Source: JBBDIO01 sp040880365 (lineage in GTDB: Bacteria > Chloroflexota > Anaerolineae > Caldilineales > Caldilineaceae). From it: a DNA stretch of 6,022 bases. Location: positions 1 to 6,022 of the forward strand of contig JBBDIO010000101.1 of NCBI GenBank assembly GCA_040880365.1, read 5' to 3'. The notes below the pieces were generated by a model. It was not told the origin of the DNA. It worked only from the letters and a program-made list of their open reading frames with translations, and did no database searches. Shown here piece after piece: positions 1-4,627 of the stretch (the stretch's first letter is position 1; every line of letters begins with the position of its first letter). The position numbers were made by a program, and so were the translations under genes.

Positions 1-1
1 A

Positions 2-241
2 TATGGCAACGCGGGCATCCGCGTCAACGCGCTCTGTCCGGGCTGGGTCGATACACCCATTTTGCAACAGGCCGCCACCGCCGCGCCCACGCTGCTGGAT
101 ACCATCAATAGCACATCCCCCGTGGGGCGCATGGCGCAACCCGAAGAGATGGGCGGCACAGTCGTATGGCTGCTTTCCGACGCCGCGGCCTATGTCAACG
201 GCGCGCCGATTCCAGTCGATGGCGGCTGGACCGCGCAATAA
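2..241 (+). CDS. Short-chain dehydrogenase/reductase, C-terminal part (5' end outside window)
   Basis: This is the last 79 residues of an NAD(P)-dependent short-chain dehydrogenase/reductase (SDR), ending at TAA 239-241. Visible family features are IRVNALCPGWVDTP (fragment residues 6-19), the segment after the catalytic Tyr-x-x-x-Lys helix, with the Pro-Gly turn and the Asp-Thr-Pro that packs near the cofactor. PVGRMAQPEEMGG (40-52) follows, then the closing helix and strand VVWLLSDAAAYVNGAPIPVDGGW (54-76, cited by position), the typical end of classical SDRs. The Rossmann TGxxxGxG motif and the catalytic Ser, Tyr and Lys lie upstream of the window, so catalytic competence and substrate cannot be judged. 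Classical SDRs are soluble oxidoreductases of about 250 residues, so roughly two thirds is missing. It converges with katE. The family call is secure; the substrate is unknown. Confidence 0.93.
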   Translation, partial: YGNAGIRVNALCPGWVDTPILQQAATAAPTLLDTINSTSPVGRMAQPEEMGGTVVWLLSDAAAYVNGAPIPVDGGWTAQ

Positions 242-282
242 TCTTCCCCCGCAAAACAACAGTGTCTCCAATCAGCAGTGCG

Positions 283-305
283 CCCGGTGCAGAAATTGCA
301 GCGGG
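283..305 (+). terminator. GC-rich hairpin after the SDR gene, possible terminator cut by the N gap
   Basis: An inverted repeat CCCG-g-TGCA (283-291) / TGCA-g-CGGG (297-305) has a five-base loop GAAAT and one internal G/G mismatch. It starts 42 bases after the SDR stop codon, which suits an intrinsic terminator. The bases where a T-tract would lie are the unresolved Ns at 306-315, so the call cannot be completed from this sequence. Confidence 0.35.
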
Positions 306-315
306 NNNNNNNNNN
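306..315. other. Assembly gap (ten Ns)
   Basis: Ten consecutive unresolved bases lie between the SDR gene and the 3' end of katE. Such a fixed-length run usually marks a contig join of unknown true size, so the adjacency of the two genes is not proven by this sequence. Any reading frame crossing it is unreliable. Confidence 0.97.
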
Positions 316-342
316 ACAGACGGATAATACGGACCTGGACAA

Positions 343-2586
343 CTAGGCGGGCACTTGCCCTTTTTCGGCCCGTTCCCAATGGCGATGCTCACCAATCGCC
401 TGCACAAAGTCATTCAAAAACGCATCGGCCTTTGTGCCTTTTTGCGACCCTTTACCCGTCCCCGTTGTCATCCACTGCGTGACCACGCCTTTGTCCACGA
501 CAGTCTGCTGGTCGGCCTTCTGGTCGGCTAGCTGGATCCCCGGCATGGACGCAGCTTGCAGCAATTCGATGCCTTCGCTGGTTGCGCCAATCGGCTTGCA
601 ATGTTTGAATGCTTCGTTGATGAAGAAAAGCGCGTCGCCATTTTGCTGTAATGCCGCGGCACTTTGCTGCCCTCCCGGCACATAGATTGCATCGTACATC
701 ACCGATGCCACAGTGAGGAAGGTCTCGTTTGCCTTCACGCCATCCCCATCACTGTTGCCATTGCCGTTGCCATCACCACTTGCCACCCTTCCCAGCGATT
801 CGGCGATCACATCCGCCTGTGCGCCCTGGGCTTGCAAGCCTGCCTGCACAGCCTTAACTTCTACGGCGTTCACCCCGTCTGCTGCCAAAATCGCGACGCG
901 GCGGCTTTCGATACTATCCGGGCGCGTCCGAAATTCCATGCTGACTTCCGGGGCCTTTTTGTCGATTGCCTTGCCCGCGAACTCGGCCGGCGGCTCGACA
1001 CCAATGCCTTTGGCAACGCGCACCGCAAGCTGGTGATCAATCCGGTTCAGGATTTCGTGCACCATGCGCTGCTGCACTTCGGGCGTGGTCACTTTGCCCA
1101 GCTCAAAGCGGCCCGCATCTACCAGATGATCCTGTTCGGCCTGGGTCAGACTGTTCCAGAACATGGTCGCCTGCGAGAAGTGATCCTTAAAACTGTCGCT
1201 GCGTTCCCGAATCTTGTGTCCATCCACCCGTTCCATATGGTGCACATAGCCCCCCATATTTTCAGGCGCCGTCATGGGACAGCCGCCCCCCAGTGAATTG
1301 GGGGTATAGCTGGTGCGTCCCTTGTTGATGGTCTGGCGTCCATAGCCGTCGCGCTGGTTGTTGTGGACCGGGGCCAGCGGGCGATTGATGGGCAGTTCAT
1401 GAAAATTGGGGCCGCCCAGGCGAATCAACTGGGTATCCAAATAGGAAAAGAGCCGCCCCTGCAAAAGCGGATCGTTGGTGAAATCGATGCCCGCCACCAC
1501 ATGCCCCGGATGGAATGCCACCTGTTCGGTTTCGGCAAAGAAATTGTCGGGATTGCGGTTCAGCGTCATCTTGCCGATGATGCGCACCGGCACTTCATCT
1601 TCGGGGATAATCTTGGTGGGATCCAGGAGATCAAAGTCAAAGCTGTGTTCGTTTTCCTCTTCCACAATCTGCACACCCAGCTCAAATTCTGGATAGTTGC
1701 CCATTTCGATAGCATCCCAGAGATCGCGACGCAACCAATCGGGATTCTTGCCTGCCAGTTTCTGACATTCGTCCCACACCATGCCATAGGTGCCCAGCAC
1801 CGGCTTCCAGTGGAACTTCACAAAACGCGCCTTGCCCGCGTCGTTCACAAAACGAAATGTATGCACGCCGAAGCCTTCCATCATGCGCAAACTGCGCGGC
1901 AAGGCGCGATCTGAAAGCACCCACATGATCATATGGGCCGATTCCGGGAGCAACGAAATAAAATCCCAAAACGTATCGTGGGCCGCCGAAGCCTGGGGCA
2001 TTTCGTTGTGAGGTTCGGGCTTAATCGCATGCACCAGATCGGGAAATTTGATGCCGTCCTGGATAAAGAAGACAGGCATATTGTTGCCTACCAGATCGAA
2101 AATCCCCTCTTCCGTATAAAATTTTACGGCAAAGCCGCGCACATCGCGCACCGTATCGGCAGAACCGCGCGAGCCGACCACAGTCGAAAAGCGCGCAAAC
2201 ACCGGCGTCTGTTTGGATGGATCCTGCAAAAAGCCGGCTTTGGTCAATTCACTCAACGGTTCATAGACCTGAAAATAGCCATGTGCCGCCGAGCCACGGG
2301 CGTGGACAACTCGCTCTGGAATGCGTTCATGGTCGAAATGGGTCATCTTCTCGCGGAAGTGGAAATCTTCCATGAGCGTGGGTCCGCGCGCCCCCGCCTT
2401 CAGTGAATCATCGGTATGATTGACGCGCACGCCCTGGTTGGTGGTCAGATATTCATCCGTTCCCTCCTCCCGATAATGCGCCAGAGCCTGATCCTTATCC
2501 TCTACCTGCTGATTATTGGCCTGCTTAGCAGCGGCATTCACCTTATCTTTGCGCGGTTTGGATTGGGCCGAACCTTTGTTGCCCAT
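343..2586 (-). CDS. katE: Large-subunit monofunctional catalase (HPII type, clade 2)
   Basis: This cytoplasmic haem catalase disproportionates hydrogen peroxide to water and oxygen. The 747 residues are close to the 753 of E. coli HPII, and the sequence aligns along its whole length, including the final VPA. A hydrophilic N-terminal arm (1-42) precedes the catalase core (about 43-540). The distal site is FDHERIPERVVHARG (84-98) with catalytic His95; Asn168 lies in VGNN. The proximal haem ligand is Tyr382 in RLFSYLD (378-384). His359 in AFHPGH matches HPII His392, which is covalently bonded to the ligand Tyr; these spacings equal those in HPII. A DJ-1/PfpI-like domain follows (about 560-735), with Ser670 and Glu671 in place of the usual Cys-His, so it is probably not catalytic. 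An extra Gly/Asn/Asp-rich loop (604-616) is unusual. The start at 2586 is preferred because AAGGAG (2598-2593) lies six bases upstream; the ATG at 2601 would put that Shine-Dalgarno inside the coding region. The gene is preceded by a long non-coding region and appears monocistronic. Confidence 0.98.
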   Translation of the reverse strand: MGNKGSAQSKPRKDKVNAAAKQANNQQVEDKDQALAHYREEGTDEYLTTNQGVRVNHTDDSLKAGARGPTLMEDFHFREKMTHFDHERIPERVVHARGSAAHGYFQVYEPLSELTKAGFLQDPSKQTPVFARFSTVVGSRGSADTVRDVRGFAVKFYTEEGIFDLVGNNMPVFFIQDGIKFPDLVHAIKPEPHNEMPQASAAHDTFWDFISLLPESAHMIMWVLSDRALPRSLRMMEGFGVHTFRFVNDAGKARFVKFHWKPVLGTYGMVWDECQKLAGKNPDWLRRDLWDAIEMGNYPEFELGVQIVEEENEHSFDFDLLDPTKIIPEDEVPVRIIGKMTLNRNPDNFFAETEQVAFHPGHVVAGIDFTNDPLLQGRLFSYLDTQLIRLGGPNFHELPINRPLAPVHNNQRDGYGRQTINKGRTSYTPNSLGGGCPMTAPENMGGYVHHMERVDGHKIRERSDSFKDHFSQATMFWNSLTQAEQDHLVDAGRFELGKVTTPEVQQRMVHEILNRIDHQLAVRVAKGIGVEPPAEFAGKAIDKKAPEVSMEFRTRPDSIESRRVAILAADGVNAVEVKAVQAGLQAQGAQADVIAESLGRVASGDGNGNGNSDGDGVKANETFLTVASVMYDAIYVPGGQQSAAALQQNGDALFFINEAFKHCKPIGATSEGIELLQAASMPGIQLADQKADQQTVVDKGVVTQWMTTGTGKGSQKGTKADAFLNDFVQAIGEHRHWERAEKGQVPA
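739..777 (-). repeat. Low-complexity Gly/Asn/Asp codon repeat inside katE
   Basis: Thirteen codons (residues 604-616 of KatE) read GDGNGNGNSDGDG, built mainly from GGC-AAC, GGC-AAT and GAT-GGC hexamers. They lie in the C-terminal DJ-1-like domain, between the segments ADVIAESLGRV and FLTVASVMYDAIYVPGG. Compared with my recollection of E. coli HPII, this loop is about eight residues longer. The near-repetitive codons suggest expansion by replication slippage. The Asp/Asn-x-Asp/Asn-x pattern superficially resembles calcium-binding loops, but a flexible surface loop is the simpler reading. Confidence 0.8.
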
Positions 2587-2625
2587 GCTGTTCTCCTTCA
2601 TAGAGTATGCTCACCGCGTGCGCCC

Positions 2626-2655
2626 ATATAAACCGGCACGCGCCCACAAAACCAA
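2626..2655 (-). promoter_or_regulatory. Possible katE promoter
   Basis: On the minus strand, TTGGTT (2655-2650) and TTATAT (2631-2626) are separated by 18 bases and lie about 40 bases upstream of the preferred katE start. The -10 box is fair but the -35 box shares only TTG with the sigma-70 consensus. Catalases of this type are often under a stress or stationary-phase sigma factor, so a weak -35 would not be surprising, but this is a tentative call. Confidence 0.25.
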
Positions 2656-2665
2656 CAGGGGAGTC

Positions 2666-2680
2666 CGGTCACAACGACCG
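2666..2680. promoter_or_regulatory. Perfect dyad CGGTC-N5-GACCG upstream of katE
   Basis: A 5-bp inverted repeat with a five-base centre (CGGTC ACAAC GACCG) lies about 80 bases upstream of the katE start, just upstream of the tentative promoter. The symmetry and position fit a repressor or activator site, but the dyad matches no operator I know and short dyads arise by chance. Confidence 0.3.
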
Positions 2681-2692
2681 AATTTTGCCTGA

Positions 2693-2716
2693 TTGAACAA
2701 TTCAAATTTCATGAAA
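2693..2716. promoter_or_regulatory. Two adjacent AT-rich palindromes upstream of katE
   Basis: TTGAA-CAA-TTCAA (2693-2705) is followed one base later by the uninterrupted palindrome TTTCATGAAA (2707-2716). A direct repeat AATTTTGC flanks them at 2681-2688 and 2716-2723. This arrangement suits binding of one or two dimeric regulators above the katE promoter. The AT-rich symmetry is loosely reminiscent of Fur/PerR-type boxes, but it does not match their consensus well enough to name one. Confidence 0.3.
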
Positions 2717-2735
2717 ATTTTGCATTGTGCGGGGG

Positions 2736-2749
2736 CCCCTGCTCAGGGG
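2736..2749. repeat. GC-rich inverted repeat CCCCTG-CT-CAGGGG
   Basis: A perfect 6-bp inverted repeat with a two-base centre is directly preceded by the overlapping palindrome GGGGCCCC (2732-2739). With a two-base centre it works better as a DNA dyad than as an RNA hairpin. No T-tract follows on either strand, so it is not a terminator. Confidence 0.4.
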
Positions 2750-2763
2750 TAGCTATATCTTAT

Positions 2764-2913
2764 ATGGACAAGCTTACAACGTATATAGGTAGCGATATAC
2801 CGGAGGGATATACCACGCGGATATCATGCACCGAGCGCAGTGGAAAAAACAGTGTAATCAGCGGCGAGGGTGCAGGCATCGACATCCAGGACTTTGACAG
2901 CGTCGGTGCCTGA
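2764..2913 (+). CDS. Doubtful small ORF, 49 codons
   Basis: An ATG at 2764 opens a 49-residue frame ending at TGA 2911-2913, beginning MDKLTTYIGSDIPEGYTTR and ending GIDIQDFDSVGA. It would encode a soluble, acidic, Gly/Ser/Thr-rich peptide with no membrane segment or signal peptide. In its favour, the second half has GC-ending codons like the neighbouring genes and the composition is protein-like. Against it, there is no Shine-Dalgarno at proper spacing (AGGGG at 2745-2749 is 14 bases away), and the 13-bp repeats within it break the codon period. I recognise no family. It could be a degraded gene remnant, a small unannotated gene or chance. Confidence 0.22.
   Translation: MDKLTTYIGSDIPEGYTTRISCTERSGKNSVISGEGAGIDIQDFDSVGA
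2781..2832. repeat. Four imperfect 13-bp tandem units (GATATACC type)
   Basis: Starting at 2781, 2794, 2807 and 2820, four consecutive 13-bp blocks begin GTATATAGG, GATATACCG, GATATACCA and GATATCATG. The two central units share the first eight bases exactly, while the outer two share only the alternating AT core. GTATAT (2781-2786) and ATATAC (2795-2800) also form an inverted repeat. The spacing is iteron-like, but four partial copies are too few for a replication origin and no replication gene is nearby; a regulator-binding array is more plausible. Confidence 0.4.
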
Positions 2914-2952
2914 TGAAGTAGCATTCTGCTTGGAAAGAGCTCCAACAAAACA

Positions 2953-2991
2953 AAAAGCACCCTGCGCCGGCAATCGACCCAGGGTGCTTTT
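2953..2991 (-). terminator. Intrinsic terminator of proA
   Basis: A perfect 12-bp inverted repeat, AAAAGCACCCTG (2953-2964) and CAGGGTGCTTTT (2980-2991), has a 15-base loop. On the minus strand the stem is followed by TTTTTGTTTTG, a good U-tract, and it begins 29 bases after the proA stop codon. The opposite strand reads TTTTATTT after the stem, so it may also stop transcription coming from the left. It indicates that proA and katE are separate transcripts. Confidence 0.9.
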
Positions 2992-3020
2992 ATTTGCAAA
3001 ACGGTATCCTGCAATTTCGG

Positions 3021-4343
3021 TCAGGCGCGAATGTGCCAATCGCCCAGGCAGACCCATTTATAGCTGGTCAATTCCTCCAGACCCATCGGCCCGCGCGCGT
3101 GGAGCTTTTGCGTGCTGACTGCCACTTCTGCACCCAGGCCAAACTGCCCGCCGTCGTTGAAGCGCGTGCTGGCATTCACAAAGACCGCCGACGAACTGAT
3201 GGCTTCGATAAAGCGGTTGGCGTTCTGCCAGTCGTTGGTGAGGATGCCGTCGGAATGTTCGGTGCTGTGGGCGTGGATGTGCTCAATCGCATCGTCCAGC
3301 GTATCCACCAGTTTCACACCCAGAATCAACGCCAGCCATTCCTGATCAAAATCATCGGGTCCGGCAGGCACCACCGTCGCGCCCTGGTCATTTTCCTGCA
3401 AAATGTCCAGCGCCTGGCCCGCGGCGCGCAGCTCTACGCCCTTTTGCGCCATGCGCGCCGCCACCTGGGGCAAAAACGCCTGGGCAATCTCCCGATTCAC
3501 TAGAATGGTATCCAGTGCATTGCAGACACTGGGCCGTTGCACCTTGGCATTTTCGATAATATCCACCGCGCGCGCCTGGTCGGCGCTCACATCCACATAG
3601 AGATGGCAGATGCCAATGCCGCCGGTGATGACGGGAATGGTGCTCTCTTCGCGACACAGCCGGTGCAGGCTCGCGCCGCCGCGCGGGATCAGCATATCCA
3701 CATAGGCATCCAGCCGCAGCAGTTGGCTCACCAATGCCCGATCCGGGCTATCAATAAACTGGATGGCCCCGGTGGGGAAATCGATCTTGTGCAGCGCATC
3801 GTTGATCACCCGCACCAGCGCACGGTTGCTGCGCAGAGTCTCGCTGCCGCCGCGCAGGATCACAGCATTGCCCGTCTTGAGCGAAAGCGTGGCAATGTCG
3901 ATGGTCACATTGGGCCGCGCCTCGTAGATCACGCCCAGCACGCCAATCGGCATACGCCGTTTGCTCAGGCGCAGGCCATTGGGCAGCACGCGACTATCCA
4001 GCTCGGAACCCACCGGGTCGGGCAGGGCAATCACCTTGCGCGTATCTTCGGCCAGGGCGGCGATGCGCGCCTCGGTGAGCAACAGCCGATCCAGCAGGGC
4101 GGGACTCACCCCTTTGGCCTCGGCCTGGGCAATATCCAGGGCATTTTCGGCCATAATCGCGGGCGTCTGGGCTTCCAGTTCATCGGCAATCGCGGCCAAC
4201 GCCCGATCTTTGTCGGCAGTCCGCAAGGTTGCGAGCCGGCGACCCGCAGCCTTTGCTGCCCGCCCCATTGCCCCCAGATCAATCTGCGCGCCCACCTGTG
4301 AATCCGGTTGTGAATTTGGCGCGGCGACAACTCCTGTTACCAT
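3021..4343 (-). CDS. proA: Gamma-glutamyl phosphate reductase (glutamate-5-semialdehyde dehydrogenase)
   Basis: ProA reduces gamma-glutamyl phosphate with NADPH to glutamate-5-semialdehyde, the second step of proline synthesis from glutamate (EC 1.2.1.41), in the cytoplasm. The 440 residues have an aldehyde-dehydrogenase-like fold. Visible motifs are GVLGVIYEARPNVT (134-147), LKTGNAVILRGGSE (155-168) in the nucleotide-binding region, GGIGICHLYVD (241-251), and QRPSVCNALDT (269-279) with the probable catalytic Cys274. Residues 346-367 fit the ProA signature exactly, with Val346, Ala352, His355, His359, His363, Asp365 and Ile367 in register. The C-terminus GDWHIRA is typical. The start at 4343 is chosen because AAAGGAG (4358-4352) lies eight bases upstream; the frame is open to an ATG at 4397, but that would add 18 residues spanning the Shine-Dalgarno and leader hairpins. 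proB is not adjacent on either side, so the kinase partner must be elsewhere. A terminator closes the gene, suggesting a single-gene transcript. Confidence 0.97.
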   Translation of the reverse strand: MVTGVVAAPNSQPDSQVGAQIDLGAMGRAAKAAGRRLATLRTADKDRALAAIADELEAQTPAIMAENALDIAQAEAKGVSPALLDRLLLTEARIAALAEDTRKVIALPDPVGSELDSRVLPNGLRLSKRRMPIGVLGVIYEARPNVTIDIATLSLKTGNAVILRGGSETLRSNRALVRVINDALHKIDFPTGAIQFIDSPDRALVSQLLRLDAYVDMLIPRGGASLHRLCREESTIPVITGGIGICHLYVDVSADQARAVDIIENAKVQRPSVCNALDTILVNREIAQAFLPQVAARMAQKGVELRAAGQALDILQENDQGATVVPAGPDDFDQEWLALILGVKLVDTLDDAIEHIHAHSTEHSDGILTNDWQNANRFIEAISSSAVFVNASTRFNDGGQFGLGAEVAVSTQKLHARGPMGLEELTSYKWVCLGDWHIRA

Positions 4344-4358
4344 GTTCGCTTCTCCTTT

Positions 4359-4373
4359 ACCCGTCCCACGGGT
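4359..4373 (-). promoter_or_regulatory. Hairpin abutting the proA Shine-Dalgarno
   Basis: ACCCGT-CCC-ACGGGT is a perfect 6-bp stem with a three-base loop. In the proA transcript it ends at the base directly before the AAAGGAG ribosome-binding sequence (4358-4352), so it could affect access of the ribosome. Confidence 0.4.
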
Positions 4374-4375
4374 AT

Positions 4376-4399
4376 CCGGGCGGCACATGCCCGGCATGT
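4376..4399 (-). promoter_or_regulatory. Overlapping inverted repeats in the proA leader
   Basis: Two perfect inverted repeats share bases: CCGGGC-N7-GCCCGG (4376-4394) and ACATGCC-C-GGCATGT (4385-4399). As RNA they could not form together. As DNA the second is a near-continuous 15-bp palindrome just downstream of the proposed proA -10 box, a usual place for an operator. Whether it acts as DNA site, RNA switch or neither is open. Confidence 0.4.
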
Positions 4400-4416
4400 C
4401 TCATTTTGCATACTCT

Positions 4417-4445
4417 ATCATAGTTCCGCGCCACGGGCTATGTTT
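4417..4445 (-). promoter_or_regulatory. Possible proA promoter
   Basis: The minus strand carries TATGAT (4422-4417), one mismatch from the sigma-70 -10 consensus, 74 bases upstream of the proA start. The -35 position is weak (AAACAT at 4445-4440 with a 17-base spacer). Transcription would start near 4410 and give a leader of about 67 bases containing the inverted repeats at 4359-4399. Confidence 0.35.
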
Positions 4446-4462
4446 TTCGAAGCGAAACCAGC

Positions 4463-4491
4463 TTCACGCCCCAACCCGCATCTGGTACACT
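4463..4491 (+). promoter_or_regulatory. Possible promoter of the enolase-superfamily gene
   Basis: TTCACG (4463-4468) and TACACT (4486-4491) are separated by 17 bases, each matching the sigma-70 consensus at four of six positions. The -10 box sits at the edge of an inverted repeat CTGGT-N9-ACCAG (4482-4500). The predicted start near 4498 would give a leader of about 130 bases. It is divergent from the proposed proA promoter. Confidence 0.33.
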
Positions 4492-4531
4492 AAAAACCAG
4501 CACACCAGCTACCCAAACGATCTGCATGATT

Positions 4532-4546
4532 GAACCAGGCCGGTTC
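4532..4546 (+). promoter_or_regulatory. Perfect dyad GAACC-N5-GGTTC
   Basis: A 5-bp inverted repeat with the five-base centre AGGCC lies about 80 bases upstream of the enolase-superfamily gene and downstream of its proposed promoter. Sugar-acid catabolic genes are often controlled by dimeric regulators binding such dyads, but no regulator gene is visible here and the dyad is short. Confidence 0.3.
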
Positions 4547-4627
4547 CAGCTGCACCGCCCCCCGCACGCCGACCGGTGGGACACACTCTATTCTCCGCTC
4601 GCGCCTAACTGACAGAAAGGTATTCCC

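Larger units (their letters stand above)
2587..3020. other. Non-coding region between proA and katE
   Basis: This 434-base stretch separates two genes that are both transcribed leftward. It holds, in katE reading order, the proA terminator (2991-2953), a doubtful opposite-strand small ORF, a patch of 13-bp periodic TATA-rich repeats (2781-2832), and four short perfect dyads (2666-2749) nearer katE. It is visibly more AT-rich around 2680-2830 than the flanking genes. No tRNA or recognised riboswitch is visible. Confidence 0.8.

Noticed and set aside
3..482. Long forward reading frame running from the SDR region across the Ns into katE
   Set aside because: It is out of frame with the clear SDR reading frame, crosses the N gap and overlaps the 3' end of katE on the opposite strand.
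664..2406. Several long forward frames opposite katE
   Set aside because: They are antisense shadows of a highly conserved catalase in GC-rich DNA and show no recognisable motifs.
2587..2601. Upstream ATG for katE adding MKENS
   Set aside because: The AAGGAG inside these five codons is the Shine-Dalgarno for the ATG at 2586.
2732..2749. Terminator at the GGGGCCCC / CCCCTG-CAGGGG cluster
   Set aside because: No T-tract on either strand and no gene ends nearby; the proA terminator at 2953-2991 already fills that role.
2781..2832. CRISPR array or plasmid iteron origin
   Set aside because: Units are only 13 bp with no spacers, copies are imperfect, and no cas or replication-initiator gene is present.
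4344..4397. Upstream ATG for proA adding 18 residues
   Set aside because: The extra codons cover the Shine-Dalgarno and leader inverted repeats and are not part of the usual ProA N-terminus.
3537..4533. Long forward frames opposite proA
   Set aside because: They are antisense shadows of proA with Ala/Arg- or His-rich nonsense composition and no ribosome-binding site.
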